Made by a program: the position numbers and the translations under genes
Shown: positions 1 to 9,270 of the stretch, piece after piece
How the letters are laid out: the number at the start of each line of letters is the position of its first letter
Position numbering within the stretch: position 1 is the stretch's first letter
Assembly (NCBI GenBank): GCA_900317305.1
Contig: ONGG01000010.1
Coordinates: 62,001 to 126,000, forward strand
Length of the DNA: 64,000 bases
Origin: an uncultured Prevotellaceae bacterium
GTDB lineage: Bacteria; Bacteroidota; Bacteroidia; Bacteroidales; Bacteroidaceae
Direction of reading: 5' to 3'
The notes under the pieces: generated by a model
Told to the model about the DNA's origin: nothing
The model's input: the letters and a program-made list of their open reading frames with translations, nothing else
The model's database searches: none

Positions 1-2231
1 TTCTCCATCTCATTGAGTTCATGATAATGGGTGGCAAAAAGGGTGCGGGCACGGGCCTTGACGTGCTCGTGCAGGTATTCCACAATAGCCCAGGCAATGG
101 AAATGCCGTCGTAGGTGGAGGTGCCACGGCCCAATTCATCGAAGAGCACCAATGAGCGGGGCGATACATTGTTGAGGATATTGGCGGCCTCAGTCATCTC
201 GACCATAAAGGTGGACTCACCCAATGAGATATTGTCGGAGGCTCCCACACGGGTGAATATTTTGTCCACCAGACCGATTCTTGCGGCTTCTGCGGGCACG
301 AAACATCCTATCTGGGCCATGAGTACGATAAGGGCGGTCTGGCGCAACAGCGCCGATTTACCAGCCATATTCGGACCCGTGATGATAATAATCTGCTGTC
401 GCTCGTTGTCGAGCATGATATCGTTGGGCACATAGCGCTCGCCTAGCGGCAGTTGGGTCTCGATCACGGGGTGGCGTCCTTGCTTGATGTCGATGACCTC
501 GGAATTGTCGACTACTGGCCGCACATAGTGGTTCTCTTCCGACACGGTAGCAAAAGAGAGTAGGCAGTCGAGACGGGCAATGAGGTTGGCATTGATCTGG
601 ATGGCGGGGATGAACTCCTGGATGGCCATCACGAGGTCGTTGAAAAGTTGGGCTTCCAAAACCTGTATCTTATCCTCAGCACCAAGGATTTTCTCCTCAT
701 ATTCTTTCAGTTCCTGGGTGATATAGCGCTCGGCTTGTGCCAATGTCTGCTTGCGCACCCACTCGGCAGGCACCTTGTCCTTATAGGTGTTGCGCACCTC
801 AAGATAATAGCCAAACACATTATTATATCCTATCTTCAGCGATGAGATACCTGTGGCTTCGGTCTCACGCTGCTGTATCTTGAGCAGATAGTCCTTGCCA
901 TTATAGGCGATGGCACGCAGTTCATCGAGCTGTTCGTTCACCCCGTCGTTGATGATGTCGCCCTTGTTCACCAGGAATGGTGGATCAGGCTTGATCTCAC
1001 GCTGGATGCGGTCGCGGATGGTGCGGCATACATTGATTTGCTCGCCGATGGCACGCAGCACAGGATGGTCGGCACTCATACAGGCCGTCTTGATGGGCTC
1101 GATGGCCTGAAGGGCTATCTTCAACTGCACAATCTCACGGGGCGACACCCTGCCCACTGCCACTTTCGAGATGATGCGCTCCAGGTCGTTGATGAGGTGC
1201 AACTGTTCGTCTGCCTGCTGACGGAATTCGGGATGACGGAAGAAATACTCCACCACATCGAGACGCTCATTGATGGGTTTGGCATCCTTCAATGGGAAGA
1301 TAAGCCAACGATGCAACATACGGCCACCCATCGCCGTGATGGTCTTGTCGATGACCTGGAGCAGTGACGAACCGCCCTCCTGCATGGTGCTGACCAGTTC
1401 GAGCGAACGGATGGTGAATTTGTCGAGACGCACATACTTGTCTTCCTCAATCCGCGAGATAGAGGTGATATGTCCAATCTGGGTGTGCTGAGTGAGTTCG
1501 AGATACTGCAGGATAGCTCCAGCGGCCACCACGCCATTCTGCAAGTGGTCGACACCAAATCCTTTCAACGACTTGGTCTGGAAATGGCGCAACAGTTTCT
1601 CACGGGCTGTCATGGAGGTGAACACCCAATCGTCGAGTTCGAACACACAGTGTTTTGTACCGAAATAGCGCTCAAAATCGGCTTTTCGGGCACGGTCGTA
1701 GAGCACCTCCTTGGGCTGGAAATTACCAATGAGTTTTTCCACATAGTCGTAGGTTCCCTCACCAGTAAGAAACTCACCCGTGGAAATATCGAGAAAAGCC
1801 ACGCCACAAGAGCCTTTTCCAAAATGTACGGCAGCCAGAAAGTTGTTCTCTTTGTAGTTGAGCACATTGTCGCTCATGGCCACACCAGGGGTTACCAGTT
1901 CGGTAATGCCGCGTTTCACCAAGGTTTTGGTAAGTTTGGGGTCTTCCAACTGGTCGCAAATGGCCACCCTGCGTCCGGCACGAATCAGTTTGGGCAGGTA
2001 AGTGTCGAGCGCATGGTGTGGAAATCCGGCCATTTCGGCCGAACCCGACGTACCGCCATTGTTACGGCGGGTAAGGGTAATACCCAGAATCTTGGATGCG
2101 GCCACCGCATCCTCGCAATAGGTCTCATAGAAGTCACCACAACGAAAGAGCATCAGCGCGTCGGGATGTTTCGCCTTCAGCGTGAAAAACTGCTTCATCA
2201 TAGGGGTAAGTCCTTTTTCCTTAGCTGCCAT
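1..2231 (-). CDS. mutS: DNA mismatch repair protein MutS (3' end outside window)
   Basis: MutS recognises mismatches and small loops and starts methyl-independent or MutL-dependent mismatch repair. The protein begins [16 protein letters not shown] at 2231, and the mismatch-reading F-x-E is at residues 34-36 (GDFYE). About 743 residues are visible, covering mismatch-binding, connector, lever and most of the ATPase domain. A Walker A region (GPNMAGKS, near residue 620) and a Walker B/signature region ([10 protein letters not shown]) lie before the window edge, where the frame is still open at ATHYHELNE. MutS proteins are usually about 870 residues, so roughly the last 130 are missing only because of the edge. 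A good promoter lies 25-55 bases upstream. It is the left neighbour of the candidate replication origin and is transcribed away from it. Confidence 0.97.
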   Translation of the reverse strand, partial: MAAKEKGLTPMMKQFFTLKAKHPDALMLFRCGDFYETYCEDAVAASKILGITLTRRNNGGTSGSAEMAGFPHHALDTYLPKLIRAGRRVAICDQLEDPKLTKTLVKRGITELVTPGVAMSDNVLNYKENNFLAAVHFGKGSCGVAFLDISTGEFLTGEGTYDYVEKLIGNFQPKEVLYDRARKADFERYFGTKHCVFELDDWVFTSMTAREKLLRHFQTKSLKGFGVDHLQNGVVAAGAILQYLELTQHTQIGHITSISRIEEDKYVRLDKFTIRSLELVSTMQEGGSSLLQVIDKTITAMGGRMLHRWLIFPLKDAKPINERLDVVEYFFRHPEFRQQADEQLHLINDLERIISKVAVGRVSPREIVQLKIALQAIEPIKTACMSADHPVLRAIGEQINVCRTIRDRIQREIKPDPPFLVNKGDIINDGVNEQLDELRAIAYNGKDYLLKIQQRETEATGISSLKIGYNNVFGYYLEVRNTYKDKVPAEWVRKQTLAQAERYITQELKEYEEKILGAEDKIQVLEAQLFNDLVMAIQEFIPAIQINANLIARLDCLLSFATVSEENHYVRPVVDNSEVIDIKQGRHPVIETQLPLGERYVPNDIMLDNERQQIIIITGPNMAGKSALLRQTALIVLMAQIGCFVPAEAARIGLVDKIFTRVGASDNISLGESTFMVEMTEAANILNNVSPRSLVLFDELGRGTSTYDGISIAWAIVEYLHEHVKARARTLFATHYHELNEME

Positions 2232-2254
2232 AACAAGTGGTTTGATTGAAGTAG

Positions 2255-2285
2255 CAAAATTACGAAAAATCGATTGAAAAGCAAA
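2255..2285 (-). promoter_or_regulatory. Bacteroidetes-type promoter of mutS
   Basis: On the minus strand, TTTG (2282-2285) is separated by exactly 19 bases from TAATTTTG (2255-2262). This matches the Bacteroidetes sigma consensus TTTG-N19/20-TAnnTTTG. Transcription would begin near 2248, leaving a very short leader before the mutS ATG at 2231. Confidence 0.75.
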
Positions 2286-2306
2286 AGTATGACATCATTT
2301 TTTTAA

Positions 2307-2380
2307 AGGAGTATAGAAGTTCAAGAGTTCAGAGAATAATTAAGGTAATAAACACGCATACTCCTGCACTTTTTGCACTC
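2307..2380. repeat. Short inverted-repeat element left of the candidate origin
   Basis: The stretch carries AGGAGTAT (2307-2314) and its inverse ATACTCCT (2358-2365), with GAAGTTCAAGAGTTCAG in the left arm and CTCCTGCACTTTTTGCACTC in the right. The vocabulary of AGGAGTT, AAGTTCA and CTCCTGCAC words is shared with 2767-2890 and 19069-19110. No protein is encoded. I read it as a degenerate member of a dispersed intergenic repeat family. Confidence 0.5.
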
Positions 2381-2391
2381 TTTGATAAAAT

Positions 2392-2766
2392 TGTGGAAAA
2401 CTTGTGGATAACTGATGGAAAAAATAATAATCAATCACCATTTTTCCACACCATCCAAGAATCACAAAAAATGGGTGGAAAAAATACAATATATTCCACC
2501 ACTTAAGCAACAGTTTTGCACACTGCACTCCCCCACCCTACTTTTCCACATCATTTTATCCACCACATTCAATAACTGTGGAAAACTATATAATTCATTT
2601 ACAAACAATGATTTAATATCAACAAACCAATGGTATAAATGTAAATAAATCCATAAAACCTCATAATAAGAACATATCAATATAGTTTTCCACATTTTCC
2701 ACACCCCATCATTATTCATCATTTTCTTTATTTTTTTAAAAAAGAAAAGAAATATAATAATAATTT
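2392..2766. other. oriC: Candidate chromosomal replication origin (oriC): DnaA-box cluster and AT-rich element
   Basis: This non-coding stretch holds DnaA-box-like 9-mers. A perfect TGTGGATAA is at 2403-2411 and TTATCCACC is at 2556-2564. TTTTCCACA is at 2442-2450, 2542-2550, 2686-2694 and 2695-2703 (the last two directly abutting). The inverse, TGTGGAAAA, is at 2392-2400 and 2577-2585. GGTGGAAAA at 2474-2482 is a weaker match. From 2704 to 2766 follows an almost pure A/T tract that could be the unwinding element. The E. coli DnaA consensus is TTATCCACA; that TTTTCCACA is also bound here is inference. mnmG (gidA), often near oriC in bacteria, lies 4 kb away, and three parS-like sites lie 6-10.5 kb away. 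dnaA itself is not in the window. Confidence 0.7.
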
Positions 2767-2890
2767 GAAGTTCAGAAGTTCAAGAGTTGCAGGAGTTCAG
2801 ACATTACCATAGCAAATAGCCATTGAGCACAACGAAGTGAATTCGGGCTATTGTCTGAACTCCTGCACTTCTGTAACTCCTGCACTCCTT
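2767..2890. repeat. Inverted-repeat element right of the candidate origin
   Basis: A 15-base arm GCAGGAGTTCAGACA (2789-2803) is perfectly inverted at 2852-2866. The flanks are also roughly complementary: an AAGTTCA/AGAGTT-rich left side faces a CTTCTGTAACTCCTGCAC right side, and CAAATAGCC faces GGGCTATTG. The left arm resembles 19069-19110 and, more weakly, 2307-2335. It encodes nothing plausible. It may fold in RNA or DNA and belongs to a short dispersed repeat family. Confidence 0.6.
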
Positions 2891-2904
2891 TTAATATATA
2901 ATAC

Positions 2905-2936
2905 AAAAGAGTCAGGCAAACTTTTGTTTGCCTGAC
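2905..2936 (-). terminator. Terminator of the sdhCAB operon
   Basis: GTCAGGCAAAC (2911-2921) and its exact inverse (2926-2936) form an 11-bp stem with a TTTT loop. Read on the minus strand it is followed by TCTTTTGT. It lies about 37 bases past the sdhB stop. Confidence 0.8.
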
Positions 2937-2972
2937 TGATTGAATTATCCTTAAAGGAATGATGTGACTGGT

Positions 2973-3731
2973 TTAGTCGGCCAGTTTGGCCTTGATGAAC
3001 TCGCGGTTGAGTCGTGCGATATTGGCGATGGTCTCGCTCTTCGGACAAACAGCCTCGCAGGCGCGGGTGTTGGTGCAGTTGCCGAAGCCCAACTCTTCCA
3101 TCTTTGCCATCATCGCCTTGGCGCGTTTGGCGGCCTCTGGACGTCCCTGCGGGAGGAGAGCCAGCTGACTTACCTTCGAGCTCACGAAGAGCATGGCAGA
3201 GCCGTTCTTGCAGGCTGCAACGCATGCACCACAACCGATGCACGAAGCGCAGTCCATGGCCTCGTCGGCGTCTTGTTTCGGAATGAGGATGGCATTGGCA
3301 TCCTGTGCCTGACCCGTACGCACGCTGGTATAGCCACCAGCCTGGATGATCTTGTCGAAGGCGCCACGGTCTACCATACAGTCTTTGATAACGGGGAAGC
3401 CAGCCGAACGCCAGGGCTCTACGGTGATGACATCACCGTCGTTGAAGCGGCGCATGTAGAGCTGGCAGGTGGTGGCCCCACGCTCGGTCTTGCCGTGTGG
3501 TGTACCGTTGATATAGAGCGAGCACATGCCACAGATACCCTCGCGGCAGTCGTGGTCGAACACGAATGGCTCACGGCCTTCGTTGATCAGTTCCTCGTTG
3601 AGGATGTCGAGCATCTCCAGGAAAGAGGTGTCGTCGGGAATGTCTTTCATCTCGTGGGTGTCGAAATATCCTTTCTCACGAGGTCCGTTCTGACGCCAGA
3701 ACTTGATAGTGAATGATATATTTTTAGCCAT
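2973..3731 (-). CDS. sdhB: Succinate dehydrogenase/fumarate reductase iron-sulfur subunit
   Basis: This is the electron-transfer subunit that links the flavoprotein to the membrane cytochrome b. Of its 252 residues, Cys62, 67, 70 and 89 form the plant-type [2Fe-2S] site ([10 protein letters not shown]). Cys161-164-167-170-174 ([14 protein letters not shown]) and Cys219-225-229 supply the [4Fe-4S] and [3Fe-4S] sites. It is the last gene of a C-A-B operon, five bases after the sdhA stop. In anaerobic Bacteroidales this complex works mainly as a fumarate reductase that ends the succinate pathway. That direction is inferred from lineage; sequence alone does not separate Sdh from Frd. A strong terminator follows. 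Confidence 0.95.
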   Translation of the reverse strand: MAKNISFTIKFWRQNGPREKGYFDTHEMKDIPDDTSFLEMLDILNEELINEGREPFVFDHDCREGICGMCSLYINGTPHGKTERGATTCQLYMRRFNDGDVITVEPWRSAGFPVIKDCMVDRGAFDKIIQAGGYTSVRTGQAQDANAILIPKQDADEAMDCASCIGCGACVAACKNGSAMLFVSSKVSQLALLPQGRPEAAKRAKAMMAKMEELGFGNCTNTRACEAVCPKSETIANIARLNREFIKAKLAD

Positions 3732-3736
3732 GATTG

Positions 3737-5719
3737 TTAGTTCTTATAATTACGTGTTTGTACCTTGATTGCCTCATACTCTAACGGCTCCTTGATGAGC
3801 TCAGGTGCCTTGTCGTCGGAGCCCTGGTATTCCCAGCAGCCCACATAGAAGTAGTTCTCATCGTCGCGCTTGGCCTCGCCTTCCTCTGTCTGGTATTCCT
3901 CACGGAAGTGACCACCGCAGCTCTCGTTGCGTGAGAGGGCATCGTAGGCTACCAACTGACCCATGGTGATGAAGTCGCGGAGGTGGATGGCCTTGTCGAG
4001 CTCGATGTTAAGTCCTTCTTTCGTTCCAGGAATGAAGAGGTTGGTGTCGAATTCCTTGCGCAGTTTCTTGATGAGTTCGATACCTTCTTTCAGACCTTCG
4101 GCGGTGCGGCCCATACCCACGTGCTCCCACATGATGTGGCCCAGCTCCTTGTGGATGGAGTCGACACTGCGCTTGCCCTTGATGTTCATCAGACGGTCGA
4201 TCTCGGCTTCAACGGCCTTCTCGGCAGCCTCAAACTCAGGCAGGTCGGTAGAGATGCGCGGCCATATTTCCTGGTCGGCCAGATAGTTCTGGATGGTGTA
4301 AGGCAACACGAAATAGCCGTCGGCCAGACCCTGCATGAGGGCGGAGGCACCAAGACGGTTGGCACCATGGTCGGAGAAGTTGCACTCGCCAATGGCGAAG
4401 AGTCCCTTGATGGAGGTCTGCAACTCATAGTCTACCCAGATACCACCCATGGTGTAGTGGATGGCGGGATAGATCATCATGGGATGATAGTAGGTCACGC
4501 CATTGATCTCGCAGGCTTTCTTGCCAGGGAACACGTCGGTGATCTCCTCATACATCTCGAAGAGGTTGCCGTAGCGTTGCATGATGACATCAATACCCAG
4601 GCGGTTGATCGACTCGGAGAAGTCGAGGAACACGGCCAGACCGGTGTTGTTCACGCCGAAGCCTTTGTCGCAGCGCTCCTTGGCGGCACGTGAGGCCACA
4701 TCGCGTGGAACAAGGTTACCGAAGGCGGGATAGCGGCGCTCCAGATAGTAGTCGCGGTCTTCCTCAGGAATCTCATATCCTTGTTTTGTACCAGCCTGAA
4801 GTGCTTTTGCATCCTCGAGTTTCTTGGGCACCCAGATACGTCCGTCGTTACGCAGCGACTCCGACATCAGGGTGAGTTTCGACTGCTTGTCGCCATGAAC
4901 AGGAATACAGGTGGGGTGAATCTGCACATAGGATGGGTTGGCAAAATAAGCTCCCTTGCGGTAGCACTGAACGGCAGCTGTACAGTTGCAGCCCATAGCG
5001 TTGGTAGAGAGGAAGTAGGTATTGCCATAACCACCAGTGGCGATAACCACGGCATTGGCGGAGAAGCGCTCCAGTTTGCCAGTGACCAAGTTCTTGGCAA
5101 TGATACCACGGGCACGGCCGTTGACAATCACCACATCTTCCATCTCATAGCGAGTGTAGAGCTTCACCTTGCCGGCCTGCACCTGAGCGCTGAGCGACGA
5201 GTAGGCACCGAGCAGAAGCTGCTGGCCTGTCTGTCCCTTGGCATAGAATGTACGCGACACCTGCGCGCCACCGAAAGAGCGGTTGGCCAACATGCCACCA
5301 TACTCACGGGCGAAAGGCACACCCTGTGCCACACACTGGTCGATGATATTGTTCGATACCTCGGCCAGACGGTAGACATTGGCCTCACGGGCACGATAGT
5401 CGCCACCCTTCACGGTGTCATAGAAAAGACGGTATACAGAGTCACCATCATTCTGATAGCATTTGGCGGCGTTGATACCACCTTGTGCGGCGATGGAGTG
5501 TGCGCGGCGTGGGGAGTCCTGGATACAGAAGTTGATGACATTGAAGCCCATCTCTCCAAGACTGGCGGCGGCACTGGCACCAGCCAGACCGGTACCTACG
5601 ACGATGATGTCGAGTTTCAGTTTATTCTTCGGGTTCACCAAGCGCTGGTGGGCCTTGTAGTTGGTCCATTTCTCTGCTACTGGTCCTTCGGGAATTCTTG
5701 AATCTATTTTCTTAGTCAT
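3737..5719 (-). CDS. sdhA: Succinate dehydrogenase/fumarate reductase flavoprotein subunit
   Basis: This 660-residue subunit holds covalent FAD and interconverts fumarate and succinate. The N-terminal [17 protein letters not shown] is the dinucleotide-binding fold, and [15 protein letters not shown] carries the conserved region around the flavin-linked histidine. [11 protein letters not shown] and [11 protein letters not shown] belong to the substrate and capping domains. I chose the start [12 protein letters not shown] at 5719. A longer frame to 5797 exists but would run 86 bases into sdhC. With this start the gene overlaps sdhC by 8 bases (ATGACTAA), a typical translational-coupling arrangement. 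The length fits the B. fragilis/Wolinella type. Confidence 0.96.
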   Translation of the reverse strand: MTKKIDSRIPEGPVAEKWTNYKAHQRLVNPKNKLKLDIIVVGTGLAGASAAASLGEMGFNVINFCIQDSPRRAHSIAAQGGINAAKCYQNDGDSVYRLFYDTVKGGDYRAREANVYRLAEVSNNIIDQCVAQGVPFAREYGGMLANRSFGGAQVSRTFYAKGQTGQQLLLGAYSSLSAQVQAGKVKLYTRYEMEDVVIVNGRARGIIAKNLVTGKLERFSANAVVIATGGYGNTYFLSTNAMGCNCTAAVQCYRKGAYFANPSYVQIHPTCIPVHGDKQSKLTLMSESLRNDGRIWVPKKLEDAKALQAGTKQGYEIPEEDRDYYLERRYPAFGNLVPRDVASRAAKERCDKGFGVNNTGLAVFLDFSESINRLGIDVIMQRYGNLFEMYEEITDVFPGKKACEINGVTYYHPMMIYPAIHYTMGGIWVDYELQTSIKGLFAIGECNFSDHGANRLGASALMQGLADGYFVLPYTIQNYLADQEIWPRISTDLPEFEAAEKAVEAEIDRLMNIKGKRSVDSIHKELGHIMWEHVGMGRTAEGLKEGIELIKKLRKEFDTNLFIPGTKEGLNIELDKAIHLRDFITMGQLVAYDALSRNESCGGHFREEYQTEEGEAKRDDENYFYVGCWEYQGSDDKAPELIKEPLEYEAIKVQTRNYKN

Positions 5720-6398
5720 GATAGCAGAGACTTGGTGCACACTTGAAAGCGAAGGCAAGCACCACGATGAGGAAGCAAGCCATAAGGATGGTGACATAGA
5801 CGAGGCCTATAGTCTTCCAGCGCTTGAACCATATTTTACCACTGATACCAAGGGTTTGCATGGCGCTCCAGAAACCATGGGAAAGATGGAACCAGATGGC
5901 CACGAGCCAGATGATATAGAGCACTACGAAGACAGGATTGGAGAAGGTCTCTACTATCCATCCAAAGCCGTCAGTAGGACTGAGCTTGGTCTCCATACCC
6001 ACGAGTTCGGCGAACATCATGTTGTACCAGAAGTTGAAGAGATGCAGCAGGAGGCCGAGGAGAATGATGATACCGAGAACAAGCATGTTCTGCGATGCCC
6101 ACTCCACTTTACTGGGAGTGTCGGTGACAGCATAGCGCTCATTTCCACGGGCGCGGCGGTTTTGCGCTGTGAGAATGAAAGCGTAGACAATGTGAATGAC
6201 TGCCAGGGCAGCCAGACCCAAAGTGGCGACTACCGCATACCAGTTGGAACCCAACAACTCGCAAATCCAGTTGTAGGCTTCGCCTGAGAATAGTGCCGCG
6301 ACGTTCATACAGCAGTGGAACGTCAGGAAGAGGATAAGTGCAATACCGGTGACCGACATTACGACCTTCCTACCAATAGAAGAATTGATTAACCACAT
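5712..6398 (-). CDS. sdhC: Succinate dehydrogenase/fumarate reductase cytochrome b subunit
   Basis: This 228-residue membrane subunit anchors SdhAB and carries haem and the menaquinone site. Five hydrophobic segments are visible, beginning at [19 protein letters not shown] and ending at [17 protein letters not shown]. Histidines inside them ([41 protein letters not shown]) are the likely axial ligands of two haems, as in the Wolinella-type di-haem cytochrome b. One subunit replaces the SdhC/SdhD pair of E. coli. It is first in the operon, with a promoter and a leader of about 120 bases upstream. Confidence 0.93.
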   Translation of the reverse strand: MWLINSSIGRKVVMSVTGIALILFLTFHCCMNVAALFSGEAYNWICELLGSNWYAVVATLGLAALAVIHIVYAFILTAQNRRARGNERYAVTDTPSKVEWASQNMLVLGIIILLGLLLHLFNFWYNMMFAELVGMETKLSPTDGFGWIVETFSNPVFVVLYIIWLVAIWFHLSHGFWSAMQTLGISGKIWFKRWKTIGLVYVTILMACFLIVVLAFAFKCAPSLCYHD

Positions 6399-6525
6399 AA
6401 ATGATTGAAATTTAATAATTTAATTATAGTGTTATTTTTCTTATTACAATAGTATAGTATTGCATCCATGGTTAATAAGGCAAAAAATACCCAATTTTGA
6501 GTATTATAACAACGCCTTCAGATTG

Positions 6526-6556
6526 CAAAAATAGTATATTTTAGTGATTAATCAAA
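6526..6556 (-). promoter_or_regulatory. Promoter of the sdhCAB operon
   Basis: On the minus strand, TTTG (6553-6556) is spaced 19 bases from TATTTTTG (6526-6533), a full match to the Bacteroidetes promoter. The predicted start near 6519 leaves an A/T-rich leader of about 120 bases before sdhC. Confidence 0.75.
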
Positions 6557-6560
6557 GGTT

Positions 6561-6595
6561 TTTGAGGAAAAATCCGATTATTATGCTTACTTTTG
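6561..6595 (+). promoter_or_regulatory. Promoter of mnmG
   Basis: TACTTTTG (6588-6595) matches the -7 consensus TAnnTTTG. A TTTG lies upstream at 6561-6564, with a longer than usual 23-base spacer. It is back to back with the sdhC promoter, so the 267-base intergenic region holds two divergent promoters and no other recognised feature. Confidence 0.5.
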
Positions 6596-6665
6596 CGGTG
6601 GAATTGATTCATCAATAGTGCAATCAGTTTGATTCAACCCTCCAAAATTTCTTGTTTTTCGGATT

Positions 6666-8543
6666 ATGAATTATAAGATGGATTATGATGTCATTGTCGT
6701 GGGCGGTGGTCATGCGGGCTGCGAGGCAGCTTGTGCTGCTGCCGGTATGGGTGCGCGCACTTTGCTCGTGACGATGGACATGAACAAGATAGCACAAATG
6801 AGTTGCAACCCTGCCGTGGGCGGGATTGCCAAGGGACAAATTGTGCGCGAGATCGATGCGCTGGGGGGATGGATGGGTCTGGTGACCGACGCCACAGCCA
6901 TACAGTTCCGTATGCTCAACCGCTCGAAAGGTCCTGCGGTATGGAGTCCGAGGGCGCAGTGCGACCGTGGCAAGTTCATTTGGAAATGGCGTGAGACGCT
7001 TGATGCCATTCCTCTGCTTGATATCTGGCAAGACCAGGTGGAGCAACTCATCGTGGAGGATGGTGTGGCCGTGGGCGTGACCACCCTCTGGGGTGTGGAG
7101 ATCAGGGCTAAGAGCATAGTCATCACGGCAGGCACCTTCCTCAACGGACTGCTGCATATCGGACATTGTCAGGTGCCGGGTGGACGTATCGCCGAGCCCG
7201 CCGCCCTTCACCTTACCGAGAGCATCACGCGTCATGGGGTGCGCACGGCGAGGATGAAGACAGGTACGCCAGTGCGCATTGACCGCCGGTCGGTACACCT
7301 CGAAGAGATGGAGGTGCAGGATGGCGACCACGACTTCCATCAGTTCAGTTTCATGCCTTCCAGGCGTACACTCAATGCACTCACTTGCTGGATATGTTAT
7401 ACCAATCCTGCGGTGCACGAGGTGTTGCGGGGCGGACTGGCCGACTCACCACTTTATAATGGACAGATACAAAGTATTGGTCCGCGCTACTGTCCGTCGA
7501 TAGAGACCAAACTGGTGACTTTTCCAGAACGAGAGCAACACATGCTTTTCCTTGAGCCTGAGGGGGAGAATACGAACGAAATGTATCTCAATGGGTTCTC
7601 GTCGAGTATGCCGATGGATGTGCAAATCAATGCACTCCGGCAAATACCTGCCCTGAGGGATGTGAAGGTCTACCGACCTGGCTATGCCATCGAGTATGAT
7701 TTCTTCGACCCCACACAGTTGAATCACTCGTTGGAGTCGAAGGTGATAGGAGGACTGTTCCTTGCAGGTCAGGTGAATGGCACCACGGGTTATGAGGAGG
7801 CTGCCGGACAGGGTCTGGTGGCTGGTGTGAATGCCGCTATACGCTGTGGTGGCGGAGATCCTTTCGTGATGCGACGCGACGAGAGTTATATAGGTGTGCT
7901 CATCGACGATTTGGTGACCAAAGGTGTCGACGAGCCGTATAGGATGTTCACCTCCAGGGCCGAATATCGTATCCTGCTCCGTCAGGATGATGCCGACGCC
8001 CGACTCACCGAGAAAGCCTACAACATGGGTCTGGCATCGCGTGAGCGCTACGACTGGTGGAAGGAGAAGCAGGAGGCTATCTCACGCATTATCCACTTGT
8101 GTGAGAAGACACCCATCAAACCCCGTGAGGTGAATGACCGGTTGGAAAAACTGGGCACTACCCCACTCCACTATGGTTGCAAGGCTGTAGACCTGATTGG
8201 TAGACCGCAGGTCGACCTGAACGTGCTCATGGAGATGTTGCCTGAACTGCGCCAGACCATCGACGCATTGCCCAACCGCCGTGAGGAAATCTGTGAGGCT
8301 GCCGAGGTGCTCATGAAATACAAAGGATATATTGACCGCGAACGACTCGTGGCCGATAAGATGCACCGACTGGAGGATATCAAAATCAAGGGTCATTTCG
8401 ACTACAAGAACATGACCCAGATTTCAATAGAGGCACGGCAGAAACTGGAGCGGATTAATCCCGATACCTTGGCCCAGGCCAGCAGGATCCCCGGGGTATC
8501 GCCCTCGGATATCAATGCCATGCTGGTGATGATTGGGAGATAA
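6666..8543 (+). CDS. mnmG: tRNA uridine-5-carboxymethylaminomethyl modification enzyme MnmG (GidA)
   Basis: With MnmE, MnmG makes the (carboxymethyl)aminomethyl group at wobble U34 of several tRNAs, using FAD and a folate one-carbon donor. Its 625 residues match family length. VVGGGHAGCEA (about residues 10-20) is the FAD-binding fold. PRAQCDRGKF carries a conserved cysteine, GTPVRIDRRS lies in the substrate region, and EPYRMFTSRAEYRILLRQDD starts the C-terminal MnmE-binding part. It starts at ATG 6666, 70 bases after its promoter element. In many bacteria this gene sits beside oriC; here the candidate origin is about 4 kb upstream. Confidence 0.96.
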   Translation: MNYKMDYDVIVVGGGHAGCEAACAAAGMGARTLLVTMDMNKIAQMSCNPAVGGIAKGQIVREIDALGGWMGLVTDATAIQFRMLNRSKGPAVWSPRAQCDRGKFIWKWRETLDAIPLLDIWQDQVEQLIVEDGVAVGVTTLWGVEIRAKSIVITAGTFLNGLLHIGHCQVPGGRIAEPAALHLTESITRHGVRTARMKTGTPVRIDRRSVHLEEMEVQDGDHDFHQFSFMPSRRTLNALTCWICYTNPAVHEVLRGGLADSPLYNGQIQSIGPRYCPSIETKLVTFPEREQHMLFLEPEGENTNEMYLNGFSSSMPMDVQINALRQIPALRDVKVYRPGYAIEYDFFDPTQLNHSLESKVIGGLFLAGQVNGTTGYEEAAGQGLVAGVNAAIRCGGGDPFVMRRDESYIGVLIDDLVTKGVDEPYRMFTSRAEYRILLRQDDADARLTEKAYNMGLASRERYDWWKEKQEAISRIIHLCEKTPIKPREVNDRLEKLGTTPLHYGCKAVDLIGRPQVDLNVLMEMLPELRQTIDALPNRREEICEAAEVLMKYKGYIDRERLVADKMHRLEDIKIKGHFDYKNMTQISIEARQKLERINPDTLAQASRIPGVSPSDINAMLVMIGR

Positions 8544-8565
8544 TAATTTTGTAAAATATTTTTTA

Positions 8566-8581
8566 TGTTTCACGTGAAACA
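8566..8581. promoter_or_regulatory. parS: parS site, perfect (ParB-binding centromere)
   Basis: The 16 bases TGTTTCACGTGAAACA are a perfect palindrome and equal the bacterial ParB-binding consensus TGTTNCACGTGAAACA. The site lies in the 60-base gap between mnmG and apt. Two near-identical sites follow at 9242-9257 and 13065-13080. Confidence 0.85.
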
Positions 8582-8603
8582 ATTCAATTAATAGACCAAC
8601 GAT

Positions 8604-9134
8604 ATGAACAACGAAATTCTGCTCCAGAACCTGAGGAGCATTCCCGACTTCCCCGTGAAGGGAATCAATTTCAGAGACGTCACCACCCTCTTCAAAAGTG
8701 GCGAGTGCCTCAGAATCATGCTAGACGAACTCTATGAGATTTACAAGGACAAGGGCATCACCAAAATCGTGGGTATCGAGAGCCGTGGCTTTGTCATGGC
8801 CTCTGCACTGGCCGTGAAGTTAGGTGCCGGAGTAGTGCTCTGCCGCAAGCCCGGAAAACTGCCCGGCGAGACCGTCAGCGAGACCTATAAGAAGGAGTAT
8901 GGAGAGGACACCATCGAAATCCACAAGGATGCCATCACCGAGGACGACGTGGTGCTCCTGCACGATGACCTCCTGGCCACCGGAGGAACCATGAAGGCTG
9001 CCCTCGACCTGGTGAAGAAATTCCATCCCAAACAGACCTACATGAACTTCATCATCGAACTGGTGAATGAAGGCCTCGACGGACGGAAGCCATTTGGCGA
9101 TGAGGTGGAGATCACCACACTGATGCAACTGTAA
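8604..9134 (+). CDS. apt: Adenine phosphoribosyltransferase
   Basis: Apt converts adenine and PRPP to AMP in purine salvage. Its 176 residues include the N-terminal IPDFPVKGINFRDVTTLF of the family, IVGIESRGFVMASALA (substrate loop), RKPGKLPGETVSETY (flexible hood) and the PRPP-binding VVLLHDDLLATGGTMKAA. The DDLLATGGT motif is intact, so an active enzyme is expected. It follows mnmG by 60 bases, the gap occupied by a perfect parS site. A hairpin after the stop codon could separate it from uvrC. Confidence 0.95.
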   Translation: MNNEILLQNLRSIPDFPVKGINFRDVTTLFKSGECLRIMLDELYEIYKDKGITKIVGIESRGFVMASALAVKLGAGVVLCRKPGKLPGETVSETYKKEYGEDTIEIHKDAITEDDVVLLHDDLLATGGTMKAALDLVKKFHPKQTYMNFIIELVNEGLDGRKPFGDEVEITTLMQL

Positions 9135-9148
9135 TCATCAACTATTTC

Positions 9149-9178
9149 AAGAGGGAGAAACCAACGTGTCTCCCTCTT
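9149..9178 (+). terminator. Hairpin after apt, probable terminator
   Basis: AAGAGGGAGA (9149-9158) and TCTCCCTCTT (9169-9178) form a perfect 10-bp stem. The following CTCTTCTTG is only moderately T-rich, so efficiency is uncertain. Confidence 0.5.
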
Positions 9179-9241
9179 CTCTTCTTGATACCCCAAACCA
9201 TTGTTCCTAAGGCATGGCATAGGTCATGCTTCCTTGATTAG

Positions 9242-9257
9242 GGTTTCACGTGAAACA
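9242..9257. promoter_or_regulatory. parS: parS-like site (15/16) at the 5' end of uvrC
   Basis: GGTTTCACGTGAAACA differs from the parS consensus only in the first base. The palindromic core GTTTCACGTGAAAC is intact. It ends 14 bases before the chosen uvrC ATG. Confidence 0.75.
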
Positions 9258-9270
9258 ATTTGATGCCGCT

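Noticed and set aside
2340-2722. Short frames in the mutS-sdhB gap (62-86 residues)
   Set aside because: They are made of DnaA-box repeats and A/T tracts and have no credible start context or similarity.
2767-2890. Could the AGTTCA/AGGAGTT words be a CRISPR array?
   Set aside because: Units are short, irregular and inverted rather than evenly spaced direct repeats with unique spacers; no cas genes.
9250-9270. GTG start for uvrC seven codons upstream
   Set aside because: It sits inside a parS-like palindrome and adds non-conserved residues; ATG 9271 preferred.
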